This document shows positions 1 through 10,394 of a DNA stretch of 64,000 nt, piece after piece. Each line of letters opens with the position of its first letter. The stretch's first letter is position 1. This stretch comes from Marsupella aquatica. Taxonomy: Eukaryota > Marchantiophyta. Under the pieces are notes generated by a model that was not told where the DNA came from, ran no database searches, and saw only the letters and a list, made by a program, of their open reading frames with translations. A program made the position numbers and the translations under genes. Where the stretch lies: assembly GCA_973895155.1 (NCBI GenBank), contig OZ316892.1, positions 21,018,001 through 21,082,000 of the forward strand, given 5' to 3'.

Positions 1-574
1 CGACCGGCCTCCGGTCGCGGTCAAAGACAAATTCCCGAGCAATTCACGAGCAAAAAGTGGCCGAGACAAAGATGTGTGTCCGCACACCCGTGACCCATGA
101 CCAAAACTAGTTGTTTCGAGCCAAATTGTATTCAGTGCCCACTTCCTAATCCAGGTTTGAGACTCTGTAATTGTATTAGGAAACCTTCCATGAGCAAACA
201 ACAAGCTTGCCAGGCAGGGAAACCCTTGCTTTTCTGTTGTTGCATTTCTTTGGTGTAAATTCTTACACTAGTAGAAGTGTTTATCACACATAACACATTG
301 AACCCATCCAAGACGGCTTAAATCCATTCAAGAGAAATATATACACATACTTTTTACAGAAAAAGGCCAAATAGAGTACAAAAGAATAAACAAGAGAGGT
401 CCCAAGTGGACAAAACCAAACGCAAAAGAAGTGAGCAAAAGGAAACCCTAAAAACCAAGAAAGAGTAACTAAAAGAAGTGAGCAAAAGGAAACCCCTACA
501 AACCAAGAAAGAGGAACTAAAACTACCGCAAATGGACCGAGGTCCTCATCATACCTAGCAAATGTGGCAACAAG
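1..574. other. Intergenic / probable 3' flank of the LINE relic
   Basis: No coding region is supported here. The stretch lies just downstream, in element sense, of the minus-strand LINE relic and may include its 3' untranslated tail. It contains a direct tandem duplication at about 424-518 (listed separately). The first 25 bases have a short CCGG-rich imperfect palindrome. Confidence 0.5.
424..518. repeat. Two-copy tandem duplication, unit about 47 bp
   Basis: Two nearly identical units starting with AAAAGAAGTGAGCAAAAGG run from about 424-470 and 471-518, differing at a few positions. The repeat sits beyond the last recognisable LINE codons on the minus strand and could be part of that element's 3' UTR. 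Confidence 0.8.
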
Positions 575-1010
575 CTAGTGGTCTACATCAAGTGTCGAAA
601 CTAGATCGGCAAGTGGGACAGGAATGTCCTCTAGGGGGGCTAGCCGCTGCGGAGTCACACTAGCACCCACTGTCAGAGATCGATGATAGACGGCCCGAGC
701 TTGAGCACGCTGTAAGGTGACTGAAATGCGTTGGCGAAAGTGCGTGGTCAAAACAGATAGCGGGGGCCCGGTGGGACCCATCCGGCCGTGAACATCCCGA
801 GCAGCTTGGCGAAGAAGCCCGTCGAACTGATGATGGAGACGCCCAAATATCTCAAGAGCAAGGGGCAGGAAGCTATCAGATGAAGCTCGTGTAGCATATT
901 TGGCCTCCTTCGTTGTTGCTGCTCATGATGCTGCTGCCCCTAACGTTGTTGTCGTTGTCCCAATGATGTCTTGGCGCAATGGGTTTGCCACCACTACATC
1001 TGCCAAGTAC
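575..1010 (-). pseudogene. LINE C-terminal nuclease-like tail (broken)
   Basis: In a third minus-strand frame the codons read LADVVVANPLRQDI (about 960-1010), then, after an in-frame TGA, FLPLALEIFGRLHHQFD and finally LSVLTTHFRQRISVTLQRAQ, ending with a stop at 575. The order matches the end of the same LINE family as the fragments above. The aspartate in LADVVVANP could belong to a PD-(D/E)xK-type nuclease core, but the partner residues cannot be confirmed in this broken copy. Confidence 0.6.
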
Positions 1011-1119
1011 GGTGACCTTCACGGACCATGGTAAGATCCACCCGTAACCGCTGTGATGGAGGACCAGGTAACTCGAGCACCACCTCCCATCGCGCGCAGA
1101 CCAAAGAGCCAGAGAGAAC

Positions 1120-1677
1120 CTAAGTAGTCGCATCTCTCACAGCGTCGTGAACAAAAATGGTTTCGCCGCCCAAACTGCATCGAAGAAGATGGACACTTGT
1201 GGCATCACAAGGCTTCCCACAAGTGCAAGTAGGAGGTAAACCAGCAAGAAGTGGGTGGGGCAAGCCCATACGAAGACGCATGGCTGTCGCAAACTCCGCT
1301 GAAGACATCCGCAGGTGAGGAATGACTGGATTGGCCTGAAGCCAGCCTCCTGCGCCCTTCCCTCCGGAAGAAAGAATCCGAGCTCGGTCCGTGTCAGGTG
1401 CCTCGGTGAGGATGCTAGAGAGGGTGAAAGCGTGCATACGCCCAGCAAGGTCTGCCTGAAGACGGACGGGGTCCAAGGATAAAAACTCCTGGAATGAAGG
1501 TAACGCAGCTCGAACAGGATCAGGTAATGATGACCGCGTCGTGCGCAAATGAACCTGAAATGGGAGGGAACCCTCCTCAACCTCCATGAGAGACGAAAGT
1601 AAAAAAGGTCGATCCTCAATAAGGAAACGATCTGCCAACAATGAGAAGGCGGCCGCCCAAGCGCCCAAGAAGGCCAA
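1120..1677 (-). pseudogene. LINE C-terminal region with Cys/His zinc motif
   Basis: This 185-codon minus-strand frame has CTCGKPCDATSVHLLRC, a CxC-C-H-C zinc-binding cluster, followed by HDAVRDATT just before a stop. In related elements this cluster lies between RT and a nuclease-like domain. It is offset in frame from the RT fragment upstream, so it is a decayed piece of the same polyprotein and not a separate gene. The zinc motif probably contacts nucleic acid. Confidence 0.7.
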
Positions 1678-1689
1678 AGGTGAAGGCGC

Positions 1690-2340
1690 TCAGTGGAAGT
1701 AAGCCCAAAACCACTGTGAGAAATAGGAAGACTGAGCTGTCGATGAAGCCACGGAGATGAGAGCAAAGTACATGGCCCTAAAAGAGAGGCCAAAGTCTCA
1801 CGAATGGAGACATCAAACGCTCGGAGGTGTAGATAAAGATCCTCGGTAGGGGGATGTGTCCGAGCCAAATAGGATGCACGAGGGTGGATGCATCTCAACA
1901 ACAACCCAAATGCTGCCTGAGAGTCTGCTAACTTAGGGAGCATAGGAGTAGGGGCTAAGGCAGCCTGGAGAGCGTCAGCAATGAAAGATGAGCAAAAGGA
2001 GGCGGTACCGATTGGGGAGCCAAGGACCCGAAGACCGTCGGCTGGACGTAAGAACCCAGGGGGAAGCGCAAGATCAGAGGGTAACCCAGTTGGACTCCAT
2101 GCACGACTCTTCACCGGCTGAACCCGTAAACCGAGGCCCAACAAATGGGTGGGAAGGGTGGCGAGGGCAGAAGTAACAGCAACAGGTGGACCAATGATGT
2201 GGGTGTCATCTGAAAGGGATGGGAAGATACACTGGGGGTGGGCCGCGGAGGCTTCCCGTAAAGCAGTGAAATGAGCAATGGCAAAAAGAGGCCCATCCAA
2301 AGGGTCACCCTGACGTATACCTTCTGTAGAAGAAAGAGTG
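1690..2340 (-). pseudogene. LINE reverse transcriptase, central/catalytic fragment
   Basis: The open frame begins in the insertion and enters RT at TEGIRQGDPL (the palm motif RQGDPL). It continues through the catalytic block FPSLSDDTHIIGP, where two aspartates are kept but the usual YADD alanine is serine, and the thumb region LRVLGSPIGT. Downstream it has LPKLADSQAAFGLLLRC and SHSGFGLTS, blocks seen in related plant and algal LINE proteins. The frame then shifts into the C-terminal fragment around 1680. The product would copy element RNA at the target site; this copy is dead. Confidence 0.8.
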
Positions 2341-2795
2341 GTATACACTGTCGTGCGCATACATATCGCTACACAACATACATCGCTTGTCACATACATC
2401 CAGACATAGTCACACTGCCACATCACAAACACAAGAGAATGGAATACAAGTGGAACTCATGTCCACACATGTCCAAAACCCACAATAATCTCCACACAAT
2501 TGGCACAACGATCCCGGTCAACAATACTGCATCGATCCCGCACCGATTCAATCACACACGTATGTCAAGCCAACGCACCTTGCACTACTCAAGGAATCCA
2601 CGTTACACAAGCGGAGCTCACAGCCACCATAGCCACTCAAGCTCCTCTCTCTCCAAGGCTCAACATTGAAAGATGACCTTTCAATGCCTCACAAGTGAGA
2701 AGTACCCTCTCACACAAACCTGACAGAACCTTATCGGCTCATATAGCACACATACCAAACATACGGATCTAGATAGTACGATACACTCTAACACT
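2335..2795. mobile_element. Unidentified ~450-bp insertion splitting the LINE RT
   Basis: RT homology stops near 2800 and resumes near 2340, so the A/C-rich block between is an insertion into the relic. Its ends carry imperfect inverted motifs (AGAGTGGTAT near 2335 and the reverse complement of AGAGTGTATC near 2790). That would fit a small non-autonomous DNA transposon, but no target-site duplication is clear. An ORF crosses it on the plus strand but its composition looks non-coding. Confidence 0.45.
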
Positions 2796-2799
2796 ACCT

Positions 2800-3159
2800 A
2801 GAATGGTGTGACAACACTCCTGTAGAGGTGTGATGACTATAGAAGAGGGGGGCCTCGAACCCATAAAAACAACGGACAAAGGGGATAAGGGACTGGATGT
2901 CTGGATCCGCTGCCCTCAAAGCACGAAAAATTGCTGCCCGAGAAACCATATTGAAAGCATTGGAGACATCAACCTGGAGGACAACCCAATCAGGGTGGAG
3001 GTCCACGGTAGTACGAATACCCGCAATAACTGTCTCACAACCGCCAGGAACGCCCACTGCAAACTGATGTGGAGAGAGATGATCCGATAGTGCAGAGCGA
3101 TACTGCGATGAAAGTATGCGAGACACCAGACGAAGAAAAACCTCTCCAATAGCATTCAA
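2800..3159 (-). pseudogene. LINE reverse transcriptase, N-terminal fragment
   Basis: About 120 codons are open. They contain AIGEVFLRLVSR (the RT fingers motif normally reading RPIAIGE), HQFAVGVPGGCE and the first catalytic aspartate block VLQVDVSNAF. The reading ends at YSHHTSTG, where RT homology is interrupted; it resumes at 2340 with TEGIRQGDPL. The preceding codons (above 3165) no longer resemble RT, which marks the truncation point. It would act in target-primed reverse transcription if intact; here it is a relic. Confidence 0.8.
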
Positions 3160-5545
3160 GAGGGTGTAGAAGGGAACCTACATTGAATGCAAGAATAGAA
3201 CTCCATGCAAGAGCTGCCATTGGACTACAGGAGTATCTAGGGGAGTGAAGTGCCTTTGGCAATGTAAGTTGGTTGTAAGCATGAGGGGGTCCCCTTCTAC
3301 AGCCCCACCCCCCCCCCCCCCACAACTCACCAAAACAAACACCACAAAATGAAATAAGAGTTGTCTCACATGTGGGCAACCATACCAAAATCAGGCCTAA
3401 AGAGGGTAGTTGTTCATTGCGTTGTTTATATAGGGGCTGGATTTCTCTGCCCTTCCTTGAAAGTCTAGCTATGGAGCCTACAAAAGCCAATTTAAAGTTT
3501 CTCCCTGATCGCTTAATGAAATATTTAAGCTTAGGATTCTTATAACAATGTTTGAATTTTCCCTCAAAGATGGGAAACCCCCAGAAAACACAAGAGATCC
3601 GTAGGGAGGACCGCCACCCAAAGATGCAGCCAAGGAAGAAAACACACTAATCAGGCCAAGAGACAAACAGCCACTTGAGAGTGGTCATCCAAGTGCCCCC
3701 CAGCACTCCTTTCTATCCTTCCTCTCCCTATTCATCCTATGATAGTAAGAGCTTCTCCTATGCTTACTGGGTTGCTCTAGTGTAACGCTATGTTGACCAA
3801 CCCCAATAAAAGTTGAACAAACGAGCTATTCACTTGTGGCCTTGTACATTACTGGGTTTTTTGGTTACTAGATCTGTACATGAGCTGTTGTATAGTGCAT
3901 TGACTCAATAAAGGATTCATTCTAGGGTTCTCCAAGATCTAATGATTAGTATCCAACGGTGCCTATGTCAGGAGATACTGAAAAACCCAGTAACTATTGG
4001 GCTTGGTTTTTTTATATATATATCATCCTTGCTATATACAGAAAGCTAGAAAGGACAACTCTTTTTAACTCTTTTCAAAGTCACCTTTAAATTTAATTTT
4101 GAATTCTCCCTTCTACAAGATAAAATAACTCACCCTTCATGGATATTACTGTTAGCATCTAATTATTGTTAATGTTTCTAACTATAAGAGAGGAATAGGA
4201 CTTATCTACACTAATTCATGCACGCTAGGGCCAAGGATTTTCATATCAAATCTGGGGCAACCACCTTCTTTCCATTAGGCATAAGGGTTAAAACTGTTTA
4301 AAGTACATCCATCAGTGTAGCAGATATGTTTCTTCACCAAAATAATGTGAGTAACACTAATTGCAATTATGGGTTGAAGAGTGCAATTAAGAGCATCCCC
4401 AATAGTGTGCCATTTTGGCGCTAACCTCCATTGCCAGCCTATAGACACAAACATTTGGGCAAACATATGGAGGGTGACTGTGCAAATGGGAGTAGGAGGC
4501 TGCCAGATCTGGCTGGCTTAATGGTCACCCTGCAAATCTGCCATCAGTCCTTCCCCCTCACCCCATTGTGACCAATGAACACTTGACCAGCATGTATCTG
4601 TATCTTGGTGAGACACTGGTGACACGCAAAAATTAACAAGAGTCAGGACAGAAGAATGTGCCAGAACTCCCGCTTTCAAATCTCTAGTGTCATAACTGAC
4701 AAAATTCTCATGGTGGATCTTAGCGGATCTTAGCGGGAACGCTGGTGAATTTCCAGAGGGATGTAGACCAGGCTGTTTTTTGGGCCTAATGAAGGGGAAA
4801 AAATATGCTATTGTAGGTAGCAATTGAGGTTGTTATTCCATCACTCATCAGTCACCCATATTAGTGAAGCTCAAAAGCCTCTCAGAACTAGAACATTATG
4901 TTCGCAATCAGCTTTTTCCACCTGATGGCCTTGCCACTTCACTTCATGAATCACTTTTTTCTTTCAGCCAACCTTGCCATTCAAGTGAAGTGGATAAGCT
5001 TGTTGAGTCACTTTTTCACTTGGCAGCCTCATGAGTATGAAAGTTTCACATGAAAATGACTGATGCAACTGCAATTGATAGCTAATACTAATGCCTGATA
5101 ACCGACAGGTTTGGGACTCTGCAGCTGCTGGAAATTCTCCAAATTTGTTCCAACTGTTATCCATTTCCTGCAGGATATTCCTATTGTGACCCTGATCAAA
5201 ACTCAAATTTTGGGCAAAGTTAACTTGGGGGTTTAGGTTGAGTTGGTCACAACACCTGCCCACTGGTTAACTGAACTTGCTCAAAATGTTGAATATGGTC
5301 AATATTTTTTAGGGTGTTGATGCATATTCTGTTAACAAATGACTCAAGTTCCCGACTTTGATTAGTTTGGTCTTACTAACGTTAGATAACCCTTGATTAC
5401 ATTAGGATAAGATCCGTTTAGTTTAGACCCACACATCTCAACCCCCCTCGGTGAATAGGTTAGAAGGCAAGCATTATATTTTTCATTCTTCACATGTAGT
5501 CTCATATGCTATGGATACTTTAGGGATTTTTGCACTGACTCGTGG

Positions 5546-5666
5546 TGTCTTGTCTCTCTCATATGTTCCGCATTTGCTGTCTAGTCTGAGCCAACAGTGT
5601 CGGTCTTGTCTCTCTCATATGTTCCGCATATGTTTCGCATTTGCTGTCTAGTCTGAGCCAACAGTG
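5546..5666. repeat. Two-copy tandem duplication, ~60 bp
   Basis: A unit beginning GTCTTGTCTCTCTCATATG and ending at GAGCCAACAGTGTC occurs twice in a row. The second copy has a short extra CATATGTTTCG segment. No gene is associated. Confidence 0.75.
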
Positions 5667-7485
5667 TCCAACATATGCACGAACCAATTTTTGGTGCAGA
5701 CACCGATGCACTGATCGACCTTGGGAGTTAGCTATGGTTACATTTATCAGGAATTGCAAATTCTCAACCCGCAACACAGCCCGCAGTAGTTGGGTCACCT
5801 GGAGAGAACACCTGGTTATTAGGCGTCTACTATATCCAAACTTGTGAAGCACGTGCAGATTAGCAGTTCCTCATGTTGTTTCAGGGGGGGCAAACCCCCT
5901 CTCACAGTCCACGTCTACACCATCATATTCTATTCTGAAGGATATCGACTCGACCGAGGGGCTCTTTCTCATGAGCTTTCTCTCATCGTAGGCAACCAGT
6001 TGTCTTCATCTCGCTCGAATAGTGAGAAGCAACCGGAAATGCCACGACCCACAACGTTTAGTATTTCCACGGGTGTTGAGGAGAGGAGAAGGTAGGGAGG
6101 CTTTGAGCAATACGGCCGCTGGACAATCCTAGACTGCATCTTTACTAAGCATGCATCTTTATTGAGAATGCAGTGTCGATTGCTGTGAAGGCTGAGTTTG
6201 AGGTCTCTTTATCAGACACTTCCATTCTTTTGGGAGAATTTGTTGGGCCTCACGCCTGATCTTGCTCAGTATTCTATCGTTGTTTCCATTTGTGATGATG
6301 ATTTTGGTCCACGTCCCTTCTGCCATGCTTCCATCATTCATATCCAGTTTCAATCCGTTCCAGAGAAAAGTTCGAGAGAAGCCCTGCCTGCAAGAGAATC
6401 CTTCTTTGGTCGGTGGACAGAATTGAACTCTGAAGTAAGAAGAATCTTAAAACACTGCCAGGTACCTCTAGCTACCGTATCTCAGCACTGTAGCAGGTGT
6501 GGCATGTAAACCTCAAAAGTTCGTTAAAAATAACAGAGAGTGACTCACTCTAATCATCATCAATCCTCTGCCAATTTGTATAGACCTGTCGGTGGAAATC
6601 TGCCTACAGCAGCTTTGGGGTGAGGACCAGAAATCAATTATTCTTCAACGAGGGAATCTCACTCTGCTTCTGGGAGGCAATTGCGTCTCACAGGATGGGC
6701 TGAAGACTAAGAAATCAATTCTTCAAACGAGGGAATCTGACTCTGATGGTGTAATTTTCTGTCTCCTCGCGCTCTCCTCTTCTGAAACTCTTAATTTAAT
6801 GAAATTTACTGTTTCAAAGCAAAAAGGAATGCTTTGTTCGAAGAAAGGCATTCCGCCTGCATGGTGTGTGCAGGTGTCACCATTGTAAATTTGGGGTTGC
6901 TTCACTTTAGGACGAAAAAACTCGATGGAGATTCCTGTACTGCAAATGTGAGCTCGAGCAAATTATTCGGTATTTGACGGAAAGCAATCAAGTCAGCAGT
7001 CAAATCAATGATCGAAAATCCATCACAAATCCACATGAGACACATACAAGGAACCAAAAGAGGGGTCTGTCAACAGCGCAGTCAACGGAGAACCCTACCC
7101 AACATCTGTATTTTCATGCAATAATCTGGAATTTGGGGAATATCAAATCGGGTCCTTTACTGGGTCCTTTACTGCGTGAAGCCCGGATAGACCTCTAGGT
7201 TTGTCAAAATGATACCATGGATTTTTTGCAATTCCGATGGACCACATTTTATATACAATGTGATAGCGAATATTCCCAATTAGTCCATCCCAAGTGTATG
7301 GTTTCTGTCTAAGGTCCATGCATCGTTTTCTAAGTTGCTTCTCTACCATCAGCAGTGCTGGTTCTAAGTCTTTTAAATTCTAATGCGAATCTGTCTCTTT
7401 GCCTTCAGTTCGGTTGTGGAGCTTCCCGATTCGCAAGGTATGGTATCTCTGGTGTTTCCTCAACATTGAGGGTGCCATTTCTTTG

Positions 7486-7545
7486 CCTTGACCTTGGCAT
7501 AAACATCTCCTTGACCTTGGCATAAACATCTCCTTGACCTTGGTA
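7486..7545. repeat. Short tandem repeat, ~24-bp unit
   Basis: The segment CCTTGACCTTGGCATAAACA is repeated head to tail about two and a half times. No coding context is visible. Confidence 0.75.
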
Positions 7546-8083
7546 GGGACATTAGGGTGTCTCCAAATGTTACTTGGCTGTCCCTTATACCCTCTCCAAG
7601 ACCCCAGTCAAAATAGTGACAATTACAAGGTCTTCCTGGCCCTGACAGTATTCACAATCTAAATCTTAGGATTTAGGTAATAGATGAGTGGTGGGCACTT
7701 GGCTGAATGGCTTTGGGGTACCTTTCCCCTTGAGGAAGTGCTGGTTGGAAAGGTAGTGGATGGCGGCAAGGCTACTTGTGCCCTACCATATCTGGCCGCA
7801 TGCCTGTAGAGTACCTGTTCCCTTGAGGAAGTGCTAGTTGGAAACTGCTGGTAGTGACGGGGTTTTTTGGCTGGCAACATTGATGCTCGTGAGTTAGTCT
7901 ATTGTATTTCTCTTTCTGGTTGACTATAAACATATATGTCATCTAAAAACAAGTACAATGATTAACGCAGGCATGTCTGAGTATTAGCTCACTTGACTAG
8001 GGACTAACTAGGGACTCTTAGATCTGGGTGAGCTACCTTGACTAGGGACTCTTAGATTTTGGGTTCAAATGTTGTAACTGGTT

Positions 8084-8217
8084 TTTGTTGCCTCCCTTGC
8101 CATGGGGTTCACTGATTTCCCCTTTAAAAAAATTCATTTTAAATTTTCAATTTGTTGCCTCCCTTGCCATGGGGTTCACTGATTTCCCCTTTAAAAAAAT
8201 TCAGTTTAAATTTTCAA
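8084..8217. repeat. Exact-period tandem duplication, 67-bp unit
   Basis: Two copies of a 67-bp unit starting TTTGTTGCCTCCCTTGCCAT lie at 8084-8150 and 8151-8217 with a single visible difference (T versus G in the AATTCA(T/G)TTT part). Such identity implies a recent duplication. Confidence 0.85.
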
Positions 8218-10394
8218 TTTATAAAAAAACAAAACCAAGTACAATGAGCAATCAACAATTTTTTATGTTAACTAGGCTTCCCTGCTACATCTAGGCAACC
8301 ACCTCCTTGCCCACGGGGACTAAGAATAATCAGCATCACTCCATGTTTGGAGTTGGGATCAATGCAGAGGGAAACAATAATTTGTTCCAGGAAGTTCTAA
8401 ATGAAATTTCAAATCAAACATTATGGCCCAAATTTTCAGATGCTGTGAAATGTCACTGGGGCTCCTGGGAGTAGTATGCCTGAAGTGTAGTCTTGAATCA
8501 TATGATAGGGAGATGCTATGGCTTGGGGTTGGACGAAATAGTGGCACAAGTTTTTTGAGAGTTCAACATGTAGGTTGGGCAAGTGTAGCAGAAAGAGCTT
8601 TCTATGTTCATCTACACAAAACTTTCTCAAGGCAAAAATAGTGTACCAAAGATCTGCTTTTCATCAAAGCCGAGGTCTCGTAGACTTTGCATGGTCAGGA
8701 GTGCAAAGTAGACACGCGGGCGCTCAGGCTGCACTCATGGGGTTTGAAAGACAGCACTCAACATATCCCCCCCTCCCCCCGCCCCCCCTTGTCTTACGTC
8801 CTCCACTTTGCTGCACGGAAAGGGACGCTCTGATGGACAACAATATGCGCTACTCGAAGGGCCACGTAGCCTAATAGAGATTTTACTTATGACCGCAACA
8901 TGGATACAATACACACCTTTTTCAAACTAGAAGAACGAATTAATATACGAGGAATTGCCAGCTTAGCTGAATATCGCGTACTCTAGGGGAAGACTGTTGG
9001 ACCATCCTCCTTGCTGTTCATCAGGTTTCTCATTACTTCCACAAGGGACAAGTTCGGGGAATCAGTACAAAGGTCAGGTCCTGAGATAATAGTAATGTTT
9101 GGACTCATTCATTTGGACGACAGCACAAACTAAGACAGGAAATACCATCGGTTGCAATGGGCTGAGAACAGAAAAAGAACACATGGAGCCGACAACTGAA
9201 TCAATCTAAAATCAATGTGAGCGAGAACATCCTCGAAGAACAGAACAAAATTCGGTACAACCGTTGCATTCAGTTGCTGGAGACGAAATTCATATCGGTA
9301 AAAAGAATAAATAGCTTTCTCAGGGAAAAACAAGCAATCTACCATTAAAATTGCTTAGAACCGAAAGTAAACAGTCGACGTAAAAACGCAAGAGCCGTAA
9401 ACTTTTACTGGCTGCGACTCTTTATTCAAAAAATCGACCAGCCATGGAAAATTTCAGGGTCTACCTTGAGGTAATACTCTGAACATTGGCTGTCTTGAAT
9501 GTATGAATCTGAACAAAAAATGTCCTAATTGAATTCTGTGGCCTTTGAGGCTGTTCCTTAACATTTCGTAAATTGGGTCTAACTGAGGACCGTTACATGC
9601 AGCACTTTGATACATTTCAGGTCCTAATCTCCTAAAACCATCCAATGGTTGGTAAAAAGACGGAAAACATGATCTCCCTATAGAAACTTTTCGAGGAGCT
9701 GCATATCCACAATGCGTGGAAAGTATGACCGTCTAAAAAGGGAACACCTACTGAAAAAAATTGGAGTTGGTAAAGGCCACAAAGAGCTTCAATCATATCA
9801 CAGGAGAGTATGGGGAAGCTCAACCCATGTAAGGTTCCTGTTCTACTTGGGGACAGGATTTACAAAAAGTGACAAAAAGTGACAAAAAGGAAAGAAGAAC
9901 TACCGATCACACAGTTTGGGCTTATGTCAACTAACAGTTTTTCCAGGTCACTCTTGTAGTGCGGATGTTTTGGTGATTGAGGGTATCAACAGGTGTTTCT
10001 CAAAGGAACTTGTGGATATGATTTACCTTGGGAGTATGTCTCGATTTCTATGCTCCAGGTCTTGAATTGAATGGCATCGAGATCCTCTCTACATACAACC
10101 ACATTCAGGTACTGTCAGATCAATCCGTGCTGCCCTCTCGACATGATTCGATACAAAACTTGAAGATAAGATAATTTCAACACACTGACCTTTTGCTGAG
10201 CAGAGAATATGGGCAACTGGGAGAATCCTACATCCCATCTGGAACTCCCAGTCACTTTGGACCCCTTTTCATGTACCTTGATGAACATAGCTCTGAAAAT
10301 GTGTAGCACAGAAGAAATCCTCTTGAAAGAACCCATCAACAGAGGCAGCACCCTTTCACAGCTGCTCTCCAATTCCCACTGAGTCACGTTGTGC

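Larger units (their letters stand above)
575..3165 (-). mobile_element. Degraded non-LTR retrotransposon (LINE) relic, 5' truncated
   Basis: Reading the minus strand from 3165 down to 575, pieces of one retrotransposon protein appear in order but in different frames. These are an N-terminal RT segment (2800-3160), the central RT segment with the DD motif (about 1690-2340), a cysteine/histidine zinc-binding motif followed by HDAVRD (about 1135-1250), a LADVVVANP segment (about 960-1010), and a C-terminal arginine-rich tail with LTTHFRQRIS (575-740). Many frameshifts and stops make it inactive. The zinc motif and nuclease-like segment after RT resemble the layout of LINEs with a restriction-like endonuclease (R2-type); that assignment is inference. 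No N-terminal domain is visible beyond about 3165, as expected for a 5'-truncated insertion. A ~450-bp insertion interrupts the RT. Confidence 0.8.
3166..10394. other. Intergenic region, no supported gene
   Basis: About 7 kb lie between the LINE relic and the 3' end of the JmjC gene. Open frames are all short and none shows a recognisable domain or coherent coding signal. Visible structures are a 3'-adjacent poly-C run near 3309-3321 and several short local duplications (listed separately). Confidence 0.5.

Noticed and set aside
2271-2669. 132-codon plus-strand frame
   Set aside because: Covers the insertion in the LINE and part of its antisense strand; His/Thr/Ser-rich and without homology.
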